Source: Pycnopodia helianthoides (lineage: Eukaryota > Echinodermata > Asteroidea > Forcipulatida > Asteriidae). From it: a stretch of DNA of 64,000 bases. Where the stretch lies: positions 9,238,453 through 9,302,452 of the forward strand of contig CM063256.1 of NCBI GenBank assembly GCA_032158295.1, read 5' to 3'. Under the pieces are notes generated by a model. That model was not told the origin of the DNA. It was given only the letters and a program-made list of their open reading frames with translations, and did not search any database. A program made the translations under genes and the position numbers. Positions 1 through 10,600 of the stretch are shown here, in pieces (the stretch's first letter is position 1; each line of letters begins with the position of its first letter).

Positions 1-1831
1 TATAGTAAGCACAGCGCAGTCACATGTGAAGGGCAAAATATAACAACGAGGCTGACTACAAAACAAACCAGTTTTACAAACTCCAATTAAACTACATATA
101 GCTCAAAACATTACCATATTTCTCTGATAACAAGATCATTTAAATACAAAACAATACTCACAGAGAGCTCTAGTACATTATCCCTCCCAAGTAAACAGTA
201 ATTGGAGCATGGCCAGAGCCAAGCCCCCTTAAAAAATAGGAAGAAATACCTTTATAAAGTAAATGTGCTCTCTCTTTCTCAAAGCTAAATTAGAAAAGAG
301 AAAGGTCCAAAGGTCGCGGACACAAACTTAACTTTTTATTGTAATAAGCGTAACACAAAAGCTTGAACACTGAGGGCGCACTTGGGTTGTTTGCATCATT
401 ATAATATATGTATATTATACAAAGAGCACAAGCGTAATATCCCGAATGGAGAGGGATTTCCCCAACACGTTTTTTGACCGGGGGTGACCAATAATAGTAA
501 CACAAACACTGCACCCCCTCCGCCTTTCCTAAAGTCATGGATCTGGGTGCACCAAACTGATTAGGAAAACATTGGTGGTGTTTGGTGGTCGATATGGGGC
601 ATGTGTGCCCCCCCCCCCCTTGTGTATTTATGTGTGTTTGGACTCTCAGGAATTCTTTAGAAGATTCTAAGGGGGTACTTCTGTGGAAGAGGTAGGTTTT
701 GACACATTTGAGGGGGGTGGGGGGATACCTCTGCCCCATACCGGGCATGGTATAATTGGTGGGCCAAACTGATTACCACGCTTGTAAACACACAACTAAG
801 TAAGCAATGTAATTACGATAAGTTATCACAACCTTGGGATCCTATGATTCAACTTTTGAGGAGACTTGATAAGATGTCGGCGTTAAAGTTGGTTCAATTT
901 GGCACGGGAAGTGGAATGATGCTTCCTGTAAACTGGCAGCAAGCTAGTCGTTTTGGATAATAGCACATTTTCAGGGATGTTACTTTCTGGGGGTAATTAG
1001 CAAGAATTCTCAACGGCTGACCTGCCCAAAATTGGCAGATTTTGGTTCAAACTACAATTTTCAGGATTAGCATGAAAATGGAGAGACTTCTGGATAAGGA
1101 TTTTGTCACTATGACATTGAGGGTTTCCTTATATACCAAGGTCAATGGAAGTTTAGTGCGGTGCGCCAATCTATGTCATTGCACAATGAAGTGCGCACCC
1201 AGAGTTGGCCTTTTCATAATCATTAACCTTCGACAATGCGTTTTGTTTTCAAATTGGGTTCAACTTTAGTAATTTGTGCGTTTATAGGAAAGGTATCAGA
1301 TTGGTAATGGCAATAAAAACTTCCTTGGTCAGAACTAAAGCAAATTTCGATAGTATAAAGCATTTTGCGAAATATTTCTATTCAAAATACTGTGGATATG
1401 GAAAAAGATGTCAGTTTTTATCCCCCAAAATTTGAATCTGAGAAACGTTTCTGTCAGAAACGTTTATCAGATTGTGTATTCCTATTAGGGATTATTCGCT
1501 GCGGATTTTTGCGATATTCCAAAAACTCAACCACCTTTTTGAAATGAAATTTTCACATGTTAGTTTTATTTCATATTTCTATGATTAAAACAATCAAACG
1601 GTTCCAAAAACAAAAGGTATACTTTGCCTTAAGTATTGACAATAGCCTCAGAAATTATTTTCTCGGAACAAATTATCAGGTTACTGAATTATATCATTAT
1701 TATGAATTAGGAGCTCTTAATTATTTACCTCTGCTGTGTGAATAATTTATGGTGCAATATGTCATAGCATATTTAGGCCCGTTTTTATGGATTGCTTGAA
1801 AAACAATGATAAACAGAATGCAAGAACTGGT
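1..1831. other. 3' flank of gene A, no gene seen
   Basis: No supported coding exon. About 1290-1545 is a remnant of an interspersed repeat with palindromic GAAACG/CGTTTC ends, seen again near 53095-53330. A minus-strand AATAAA (plus-strand TTTATT at 1565-1570) lies about 260 bases past the gene A stop and is a candidate poly(A) signal. Confidence 0.55.
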
Positions 1832-2041
1832 TCAAAATAGAAGCAGACACTGGAAGGCAATTTTCTCAGCATTATTCGTACACCATCTAGTAAGGTCAAC
1901 AGCGTTGATTGACTTTAACTCATTGTTGTCTGTTTGTATGGAAACTGATTTTGGTATGACGCCTCTGGCACCATCGCACTCCTTGATGAACTCTCGCATG
2001 AGAAGAAAATTGTAGTTTCCCTCATTGATGCATGGCTGTGC
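1832..2041 (-). CDS. gene A exon 7, terminal exon (69 codons plus stop)
   Basis: Starts AQPCINEGNYNFLLMREF, then SIQTD and VDLTRWCTNNAEKIA, and ends at TGA. Gene B reads the same except for a slightly shorter tail; gene C adds about ten residues. The WCT(N/D)N.EKI motif resembles ARQ(S/C)(M/T)DKVEEI of exon 4. Confidence 0.75.
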   Translation of the reverse strand, partial: AQPCINEGNYNFLLMREFIKECDGARGVIPKSVSIQTDNNELKSINAVDLTRWCTNNAEKIAFQCLLLF

Positions 2042-2574
2042 CTGAATAACAAAGAAATTTTAACATTTTTTAGTATACTCCACAAACTCCTATATGGCAG
2101 TCCAGCTCAACAAGTCTCGAATAGATCTGAACTGACGTGAGCAAAACCCTGGAGCCAAACCAAGGTCTGATCACCCAAGACCCGGGTCATACGAGGCTAT
2201 TCTGGGATTAGGGGGGGGGGGGGTTCGCTTGTGGTCTCACATTCAGTTCTGCATGTAGTTGAAATCAGATCAGACTGTGCTACGGGGAGAATGTTTGCCT
2301 AAGTCTCTTAAACACCTTGGTATGAATGTTTACTCAGTGAGGAAAACTTACGTAATGTAAAAGGTAAAGGGCTGCACGGACCAGATACTTTGGGGGAGAG
2401 GGCCAAGGTGACACCCCGAACCCCATAGACACTAAATCGGCTACCAAGAGCAAAAGAAATCTTGTTTGTATATTGGTAATAGGGGTTTTATTTGTTTTGT
2501 TTTTTAAACACACTGCAGTCAAAGTTTCTTGCCTTACCGCAGAGGGGTGTAGGGTAGTGTTGAGTCTTCCTTAC

Positions 2575-2733
2575 CTGTAACATAACCTTTAGTAACTCGT
2601 CAGTAGGATTGATTTCTTTTGCTTTGAGATATTGTTTGATGTGTTTTTTTACTTTTCCCTTCCATGAGCTCATATCACTTCCTGGGTGCATATCTCGAAA
2701 AGGAAATTCTACCTCTGCGTCATCCTGTAGGCC
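2575..2733 (-). CDS. gene A exon 6, module part 2' (53 codons)
   Basis: Starts GLQDDAEVEFPFRDMH and ends DELLKVMLQ at a CAG/GTAAGG donor. It has the same length and borders as the B and C exons. The acidic start, FPF motif and LLKVMLQ end echo exon 3's YFPL and KLVQ. Confidence 0.75.
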
Positions 2734-3078
2734 CTTTATAGATTTTTGGAGAAAACAAAATAATGTATTCAAAATTCACGATGTGGCCATTGGTCTGAAT
2801 TGGTGGGGCATATTGTCGTTTATGTAGTGTGGGGGTTCCCCCGTTCACAAGTCGCACAGAATAGGCCGCTATCATTGAGGACAAACAATGGAAACTTGCA
2901 CGCGGGTATGCGCCCCACATAACTCTCAGCCAATTATAGGGTTTCCTTTTACCTCCGTGTTGGCATGCACTGTTTGATCTTGTAACGTCATGATGTAAAG
3001 GGTTTGTTGATGTGGTTGTTTTCTCTATTTTGTTCTGTGCCTTTCCCATGCCGTCTGGTTTGATTGTAACAGTTTTTT

Positions 3079-3316
3079 AGCTGTTTCGTGCAGCGTAGCG
3101 CGCAGCGAAACAGCTCTTGTTTTCGTTAAAGTTTTTTTTAGTTGTTTCGTGCAGCGTAGCGCGCAGCGAAACAGCTCTTGTTTTCGTTAATGTTTTTTTT
3201 AGCTGTTTCGTAGCGCAGCGCAACGAAACAGCTCTTGTTTTCGTTAAAGTTTTTTTTAGCTGTTTCGTAGCGCAGCGCAACGAAACAGCTCTTGTTTTCG
3301 TTAAAGTTTTTTTTAT
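3079..3316. repeat. four-copy hairpin array in gene A intron
   Basis: Copies begin at 3079, 3140, 3201 and 3258 (period about 57-61). Each carries the inverted pair AGCTGTTTCG / CGAAACAGCT around a GC-rich loop rich in TAGCGCAGCGC, then CTTGTTTTCGTTAA and a T-run. Absent from the matching intron of gene B. Confidence 0.85.
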
Positions 3317-3469
3317 TATTATTTTTTTAATTTGTATTTTTCAGACTTCCGGAAGTCATTGAAATAACGCACGATTCGTTCAGAGCGGCCTTTTGCATAG
3401 TTCTTAAAGAGTAATTGCAATGAAACTTTCAGTGATGAAAGGCATTGGTGCAAGGAGGGTCCTAAAAAA

Positions 3470-4640
3470 AATTCGTCATGATGACGTCATCACCTGTCAC
3501 ATGACGTCATCTTAAAGTTGTATATTTTAAATATTTGAAAATCCATATCGAATAAGCCACAAGAGACCGTAGGGTTCTGTTTGTGGGATTGGGTAGGGAT
3601 GAATTAGGTCTTCATTTTATTCAGTGTGCGTGACCTCAGGCGACCTCTACTTCCGGTCGAAACCGGAAGTGCCTTGTAATTCAAAAGTGCTAAATGTTAT
3701 GAACATGCTTTCAACGATGTTAGTGTCTGGCAAGGGTGTGCATTTAGCGGCAGGTTGAAAACTGTTCAAAATGGACTTTTTGAAGATGTGTGTGGCAAAG
3801 TTTTGTGTAATCACTTCAAAATCGACACATATGTTGACCGTCAGGCAGCCATCCTATGTGTAAAATTTCAGATCAATGACGTCATCGGGGGTCACGTGAC
3901 GTGGCATTAAAGATGCCTTTTTCGAAGTCGTATATCTCCCGATTTATAAAAGCGATCATGTTGAAACTTGGTAGATTGTTAGATATTGCCAAGTTCTTGT
4001 AAATTTTGAAATGACGTCATGATGACGTCATAACATGATTTTTTTATGATTTGTTTCATTTTTTGCAACTTTTTGTCATAAATTGCTAAATGAACACTGT
4101 ATAATCCAAATTCTTTTACACATTATGTTGACCGTCAGGCAGCCATCAACGTGTGTGAAATTTCAGATCAATGACGTCATCGGGGGTCACGTGACGCGGC
4201 ATTAAAGGTGCCTTTTTTGAAGTCGTATATCTCCCGATGTATTAGTGCGATCATGTTGAAACATGGTAGGTTGTTAGATATTGGCAAGTTCTTGTACAAT
4301 TTGAAATGACGTCATGATGACGTCATTACATGAATTTTTATGATTTATTTCATTTTTTGCACCTTTTGTCATAAATTGCTAAATGAACACTTTAATCGAA
4401 ATTCTTTAACACATGTTGACCGTCAGGCAGCCATCATACGTGTGAAATTTCAGATCAATGACGTCATCGGGGTCACGTGACGCGGCATTAAAGGTGCCTT
4501 TTTCGAAGTCGTATATCTCCCGATGTATTAGTGCGATCATGTTGAAACTTGGTAGGTTGTTAGATATTGGCAAGTTCTTGTAAAAAATGATTTTGTTTTC
4601 ATTTTTCGCACCTTTTTGTCATAAATTGTTACAGGTTATA
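3470..4640. repeat. ~290-bp tandem repeats rich in TGACGTCA
   Basis: Three copies start with TGTTGACCGTCAGGCAGCCAT at 3832, 4126 and 4414, the last one shortened. Each carries a TGACGTCATCGGGG block followed by CACGTGAC; the first two also have the double palindrome of TGACGTCA sites. Together with 3470-3520 there are about eight or nine TGACGTCA octamers. An intronic repeat; any CREB-type binding is untested. Confidence 0.8.
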
Positions 4641-4820
4641 TTATCTTAAAGGTACAGTTTTAAAAGATATATAGACAATAAATTCGATCTAATTAGGCAT
4701 TAAATATTGTCATAATAACTTGATTATGTAAACACTAAAAACTTTCATATTCACTTGAGTAATTTGAAAAAAATTTCGGCGAAACAGCTGTGCATTTGTT
4801 CACAAATGCAATTGAGCTCT

Positions 4821-4866
4821 AGTTTTTTTTTTTTTTTTTTTTTTTTTTTTGTTAGGGGGGGGGGGG
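4821..4866. repeat. poly-T then poly-G tract
   Basis: A run of about 29 T is followed within a few bases by a run of about 12 G in the intron between gene A exons 5 and 6. Such tracts are likely consensus-error sites. Confidence 0.7.
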
Positions 4867-4973
4867 CTGGGTTGGTTTGTTTTTTCTTTCATTGGGGGAG
4901 TAGCAATGCTAACCGTACTAGCAGATGTGACTTAGCAATGTTTTATGATGTTTTTTGTATATTTCAACTCTAC

Positions 4974-5210
4974 TTGCCTGCCTAGTCTTCTTATCACTTC
5001 ATTTAAGAGTTTGTCCGCCTCCTTGCAAGTGTCTCTACATTTCTCAAGAACTTCATTCGCACTTTGGTCGTCAGTCTGCAATAGGGACATTTCAAGTTCC
5101 AGGTGGGATTTGCGTAGATTCTTGCTCAGGTCCCGAGTTCCTTCTGCCATCGTGTTCTCTGCCTCCTCTTGGTCAGAATCCACCCTGCTCTGTCGAATTA
5201 CTGCCAGCAT
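4974..5210 (-). CDS. gene A exon 5, module part 1' (79 codons)
   Basis: It begins MLAVIRQSR and contains AEGTRDLSKNLRKSHLELE and NEVLEKCRDTCKEADKLL. Numbered 5 after gene C, because exon 4 is missing here. The donor is CAA/GTAGAG, where B has CAG/GTACAG. The C-terminal half resembles exon 2's AVDCCEKARPLLDHI block. Confidence 0.75.
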
Positions 5211-5332
5211 CTGGTTTCAGAAAATCATTGCCAAAAGTTGCCAATCATTGCAAATAAGTAAACAATTAGTTTGCACATAAAGGAAACTTTAAACGGACGA
5301 AAGACTTATTGTAACCATTGCATCTAACTTAC

Positions 5333-5500
5333 CTGAACAAGTTTCATGAAGAGATTTGGATAGTGCTCTTCAAAGTTAATCTCAAAGTACGATTGAAGTT
5401 TGTCTTTAAGTACTTCCTCTATCCTCTTGGATTCCTTCCCCCCAAAGACAAGAGGAAAATATTGTTTTTTCCTCTCTTGTTGTATACCAAGTTCACCTTT
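5333..5500 (-). CDS. gene A exon 3, module part 2 (56 codons)
   Basis: Phase-0 exon with the block ERKKQYFPL near the start and HYPNLFMKLVQ at its end, directly before GTAAG. Nearly identical to gene B 27271-27438 and clearly related to gene C 47289-47453. Function unknown. Confidence 0.75.
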
Positions 5501-5836
5501 CTAATAATATAAAGAAAAGGCGGAAAATATTTACAAAATACTCTGACATAAATGTTGCTCATTTCATTTTCATTATTACTTATTGCTTCAAACTCTTCAA
5601 TCAAAATTAGCTAGTGTAAGAAGGTCCGACAAATAATAATTTTGAAAGTTTTTTACAAGCATGCATATTGTCGTCTTACGTTTTAGAATGTCATTGTTCA
5701 TGTGCAATTGTTTTCCTCTTGTATTTGTATGTGTTAAGTTCTTTAAATATTTATATAGCCACTGACAGAAGCAAACGAGTGAAAAATTTAAACTACAAAT
5801 CTTTCTCAGTTTTACCAGATCTTTTATTTATAATAC

Positions 5837-6217
5837 CTCAAACTTGACAATGATGTGGTCCAACAGAGGGCGTAATTTCCCACAGCAGTCTATGGCAGCG
5901 TTCATCTCGACTATGGAACAGCCTTTGGTTGAACTTTCCTCCCGTCCATCCAGTATGAGCTCTCCTTCGTTGTTCTTAAATCTCTCTTCTAGTACTTTCT
6001 TCTCCATTGCGAAGTGTTGCGCCCATGCCTGCCCGAAGAAGGTGTTCTGGTGTAAAATGGTCAAAATGTCTCGCTTGATCTTCTTGCAGTCCAAAGCAAA
6101 TGTGTCGTTGTCCGTGTCTCGACTGTTCAGACCGTTCACAAAGGAACGTGGTTTCTCCTCTCGATGCAAGCAATCACTCGGCCGCTGTGAACAGCAGATG
6201 TCTATTTCTGCAAGGAT
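5837..6217 (-). CDS. gene A exon 2, module part 1 (127 codons)
   Basis: It opens with ILAEIDICCS after an AG acceptor and ends KFE before GTATTA. Versus gene C it keeps SRD, the IK.DI helix, AVDCC/AIDCC and RPLLDHI.VKF without a break. An alternative acceptor ten bases inside would put exons 1 and 2 out of phase, so the longer exon is preferred. I do not recognise the domain; it is predicted mostly helical. Confidence 0.75.
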
Positions 6218-7266
6218 CTAAATTATTTAATCGGATACCAATCAACAACATATGGGATTATCGTAATTTTCGTATTTGTTTATGTGCTGGAATGTCTACG
6301 CATTCAAACCGTGGACTTTTACAAAAGCGATCCGGGAAAATGACAAACCGGGGACAATACTCGCTTTGCTTTCGTCGACAAAACCAATGGAGACGTCGCT
6401 AAAAAACAAAAACAAAAACAAAAACCAATGGGAGCACAAAGGGATGTACTCGGTTTACACCATTCACAAACATGTGTGTGTGCGTGTGAGTTTGTAGTGT
6501 CATTCAAACCGAGAACTTACAACAAAAGGGACAATAGGTCCACGTTTTTTTTATCAACAAGGAAACCAATGGGGTCCACGTTTGTCAGGACAAAGAGTTG
6601 AACAAATGAGGGTCCATGATTGGAGGTCGTTATACACTTGTGTGTACATGTGGGTAGAAATGGTCATTCAAACCGGGGACCTATAACAAAAGAGAACAAT
6701 AGGGTCCCCGTTTGGGGAAAGGTCCCCGTTTGGGGAAAGGTCCCCAGTTGGAAAACGTGTACAAAACCAATGAGAGCTGTTGCCAAAAAGAGTACTTGCG
6801 TGTGTGTGTGTGCTCTCATATTCACTACCTTATGGAGACCGAGAACAAAACAGAAAAGGTACAAACAAAGCGTCTCCATAGGGAAATTCTAAAGACTGGG
6901 TTGCTCCACAAGGAATTTTGTGTACAAAGTCTATGGGAGGTTCTTAACTACAGGGACAAAGGAAAGAACAACAGATGTCTCCACAGGGATGCAAAAATAG
7001 GAATGCGTGTGCTTGTGTGTGTTGGCGTGTGGTGGGAATGGGTGGATCTTTCTAGTTGGGTCTTCCCCCTGCCTTTTTAGCTCCAGTATATGAGTCTCAC
7101 CATGGGCCATAGATTGAAAGAAAAAGCTAGAACCTTGGAGGTTTTCCATCCCAAGTCAGACTGCAACGGGAGCTCTATGAAACATTATCGAATCACAAAT
7201 TACTTTGATTTTTGCAAATGTTATTTGTTATTGATTTGAAAATTAAAAGCAAAAAGTTCATCATAC
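6218..7266. other. gene A intron 1, degenerate repeats
   Basis: No exon seen. The plus strand shows loosely repeated phrases (CAAACCGAGAACTTACAAC, GGGACAATAGGTCCACGTTTG, GGTCCCCGTTTGGGGAAA twice) and short GT runs. A reverse-orientation relative of this material lies at about 16400-16580. Confidence 0.5.
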
Positions 7267-9094
7267 CTTAAGGAACTTTGACCGTGGCGTTTGTTTGCAG
7301 AACTCTTTCTCCACCAGTCGTAGCACCTCCAAACTGGCAACAAGGCTTCCACATCTAACTGCCTCACAGTATGACTCGATACAATCAGAATCGACTTGAA
7401 TCTGACTGGGGCCATGTTGAGATGTGTTTTTCCCAAGATTGAAACGGGCGATAGCCAAAGCCGTATCAGACAGCAATTTTTTACACCGGGTTAAATGCAG
7501 ACCTTGCTTTCTTGCCTCATAAACATTCCGGCGAGCCTTCTCGTAACAATCTCTGACAGCCTCGGATGGTTCCTTGCTTAGTTCTTTTTCACGGCCCCAT
7601 TTTAGATACGCTTCCGCAAGGTAGCGTGGAATGTCTGGATTGGTTTTGGGATCCAACTCTTCCAATTTCTGTATAGCCTTTTTAAAGTCCAAGTTCTGAA
7701 AGTGCAAAATACCAAGACGTAGGTTTTCTTTTCTTTCTTCCAGGTAGTGATAGCATATCTTAAATGCAGTGCTCCTCTTTTTTTGTCTTTCTTCGCTTAG
7801 TTCCCATCTGCACGATGTTTCTTTAGGCGTTCAACGATTGAAGTAAATCCATTACCTTTGCCACATGTTTATGTTTATGTTTGAAGAAGACCCTATCTTA
7901 GCGCAGTCATGGAAAATGGTTAATTGGTGTAATTTTGAATAGTGTCCCGACTTCTGAAGAATGTCTTCGTAACAAAGCCTCTTTTCATCATCATTTTCTT
8001 TTTACCTGCTAGTAGTTGCGCCCTCTTCAAAGCAGCTACAAAGTGCATCGGAACGATCGTTAGACATTTATCCAACTCAAGGAGGGCTTGACTTTGCAAA
8101 GATGTTTTCTCAGTGTTGTCACTGAATTTATCAGCCTTAGTGATGTAGCACAATGCCAGCTGATGGTGACTTTCAGGAACCTCATGGTTAGGTTTTTTTC
8201 TGAAAGGTAGCCTCATACATTGATATAGCTTTATTTAGGAGCTCAAGATTTGTGCGTCCTTTAAATCTGTAAAATCTCATCAAGTTGTCAAAAACAACTT
8301 CCACATCGGGAGCCTCAGCATGTGCCTCTTCTAGGAGGTCACGGGCCTCGTCCATTCTGTCTTTGCGTCGATTAAAATTCATTCCTAGGTATGATTTGCC
8401 ATGTTGGTACTTGTCGTTTACTTTGATCAGTTTCTCGCAGTATTCCATCTCATTGTCCATGAGCTTCTTGCCGTCTTCGTTCATTTCTTCATATATCACC
8501 CAAAGAGGTATATCAGATCGCAATTTCCTCCCAGTCATTAGTAAGGCTCCAAATAGAAAACCAGCATTATCCGGAAACTGTTGGAGTGCCTCTTCGTAGA
8601 TCTGCAGAGACCTTGTAACCATGGTAGGCCCCAGACGCGTTAGAGCACTCGCCAATAGCGTGTTTACAACAAGTCCATCTGTTTCGGAACTTGTTCCTAA
8701 ACCCTTCAGCTTGTTCATGAGTTTGTCTACCTCTTTGGTATTATGAGATTTGTGTTCTATCCATATGCGGTTGAGAAGTGCCACCCGTCTGTAGCCAGGC
8801 TGCAGCTTTGTTTCTGTTCGGTTTTGTATATAATCATCTGCTTCGTCCAGAAATGCCCTTGCTTTACTGACTTCCGCAGTTAACCTATGTTCGGATACCT
8901 CCAGATACGCTCTAAACAGCAAGTGATCCACTCGAAGCATTTCAGGTGATATTTTCAGAGCGATTTCTATTTTACATATGATCCCTTCAAAATCAGTAAG
9001 GTCGCCAGCAGAAAGATTCCAGGTGAAATGACATGGTTGTTCTTTCCATGGCAGGCATTGTTTTGTTAATTCCATATTTGAGGCCATGTTTAAA
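7267..9094 (-). pseudogene. gene A exon 1: IFIT-like TPR region
   Basis: The acceptor lies just 5' of 9094 and the ATG is 7 bases inside the exon, the same arrangement as gene B. Residues 1-297 read openly, with CHFTWNL near residue 19 and helix-rich TPR-like sequence such as LLFRAYLEVSEHRL. The SHHQLALCY segment follows only after a frame change near 8195. The last block, 7707-7267, reads from GILHFQNLDFKKA to PRSKFLK and ends at a donor, AAG/GTATGA. It is homologous to gene C residues of about 1-689, except that it lacks C's duplicated TPR unit. Confidence 0.8.
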
Positions 9095-9283
9095 CTATTG
9101 ACAAAAATAATATGGATGAGTTATTAAATCAAATTTTGTAAAGTGTAAATTCATATCCCATACGTCTTTATTGGGAAGGCACATTTTGCTCATCTAATTT
9201 AATTGAGTTGCATCCAAAACGCGCTCTTCGGTTATGAAAGGCACTTTTAATACATTCATTACAATTCAGTATCCAAATTCCGA

Positions 9284-10600
9284 AACAAGTTTCAAGCATT
9301 TTGAACGGGACAAAACTGTCCCATTCAGTCATTCAAGGTAACTTACACTACGCAAAGTATGTGTAGTTTGATGAAAAAAAAAATCAACAATTAAAAGTTA
9401 TTTGTAGAAACAAGTTTCAAGCATTTTGAACGGGACAAAACTGTCCCATTCAGTCATTCAAGGTAACTTTCACTACGCAAAGTATGTGTAGTTTGATGAA
9501 AAAAAAAATCAACAATAAAAGTTATTTGTAGAAACAAGTTTCAAGCATTTTGAACGGGACAAAACTGTCCCATTCAGTCATTCAAGGTAACTTTCACTAC
9601 GCAAAGTATGTGTAGTTTGATGAAAAAAAATCAACAATTAAAAGTTATTTGTAGAAACAAGTTTCAAGCATTTTTAACGGGACAAAACTGTCTCATTCAA
9701 TCATTCAAGGTAACTTTCACTACGCAAAGTATGTGTAGTTTGATGAAAAAATCAACAATTAAAAGTTATTTTAGATATTATTACGATTTTAGTTTTTTAT
9801 GCTTTGTTAGATTGAACGCATAATTGCGTCGTGTCATTCATTTCTCTAGTTTGTTATGTATTCTGAAACAATCGCATTAGAAAAATTCCCCATCGTCATT
9901 CAAGGTACTTTTCACTCGCAAGTTGTAGTTTGATGAAATAATTGTTATTTGTAGAAACAAGTTTCAAGCATTTTGAACGGGACAAAACTGTCCCATTCAG
10001 TCATTCAAGGTAACTTTCACTACGCAAAGTATGTGTAGTTTGATGAAAAAAAAAATCAACAATTAAAAGTTATTTGTAGAAACAAGTTTCAAGCATTTTG
10101 AACGGGACAAAAACTGTCCCATTCAGTCATTCAAGGTAACTTTCACTACGCAAAATATGTGTAGTTTGATGAAAAAAAAATCAACAATTAAAAGTTATTT
10201 TTAGAAACAAGTTTTCAAGCATTTTGAACGGGACAAAACTGTCCCATTCAATCATTCAAGGTAACTTTCTTTACGCAAAGTATGTGTAGTTTGATGAAAA
10301 AAAAAATCAACAATTAAAAGTTATTTGTAGAAACAAGTTTCAAGCATTTTGAACGGGACAAAACTGTCCCATTCAGTCATTCAAGGTAACTTTCACTACG
10401 CAAAGTATGTGTAGTTTGATGAAGAAAAAAAATCAACAATTAAAAGTTATTTGTAGAAACAAGTTTCAAGCATTTTGTAGAAACAAGTTTCAAGCATTTT
10501 GAACGGGACAAAACTGTCCCATTCAGTCATTCAAGGTAACTTTCACTACGCAAAGTATATGTAGTTTGATGAAAAAAAATTCAACAATTAAAAGTTATTT
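9284..10600. repeat. ~124-bp minisatellite in the 5' intron of gene A
   Basis: About nine copies plus a degenerate one (about 9870-9945), with starts near 9293, 9417, 9541, 9665, 9964, 10087, 10216, 10339 and 10490. Each has AACAAGTTTCAAGCATTTTG, the inverted repeat GGGACAAAACTGTCCC, CAAGGTAACTTTCACTACGC and GTGTAGTTTGATG with an A-run. Gene B has a single diverged copy at about 32390-32500, so the array grew after the duplication. Confidence 0.9.

Larger units (their letters stand above)
1832..9094 (-). pseudogene. gene A: IFIT-like gene with C-terminal exon array, exon 1 broken
   Basis: Reading on the minus strand, the exons are 9094-7267 (ATG at 9087), 6217-5837, 5500-5333, 5210-4974, 2733-2575 and 2041-1832 (stop). 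All joins are phase 0 with GT/AG borders. Exon 1 is IFIT-like with an N-terminal CHFTWNL motif. The last five exons are open and match genes B and C. Exon 1 is broken relative to B: an extra base in an A-run near 8195, a missing base near 8005, and three one-base losses between about 7860 and 7825; the frame is restored after each group. The exon 4 module is absent because of a roughly 970-bp deletion. It is a decayed paralogue, or a real gene carrying consensus indel errors; the second cannot be excluded because most lesions are single bases, several of them in homopolymers. Confidence 0.7.

Noticed and set aside
3077..3362. Frames reading MRCATKQLKKTLTKTRAVS
   Set aside because: Translations of the hairpin tandem array.
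5976..6173. 65-residue minus-strand frame overlapping gene A exon 2
   Set aside because: Shadow frame; the conserved protein is in the other frame.
9284..10600. Possible CRISPR array
   Set aside because: The whole 124-base unit repeats with no unique spacers, and the genome is eukaryotic.
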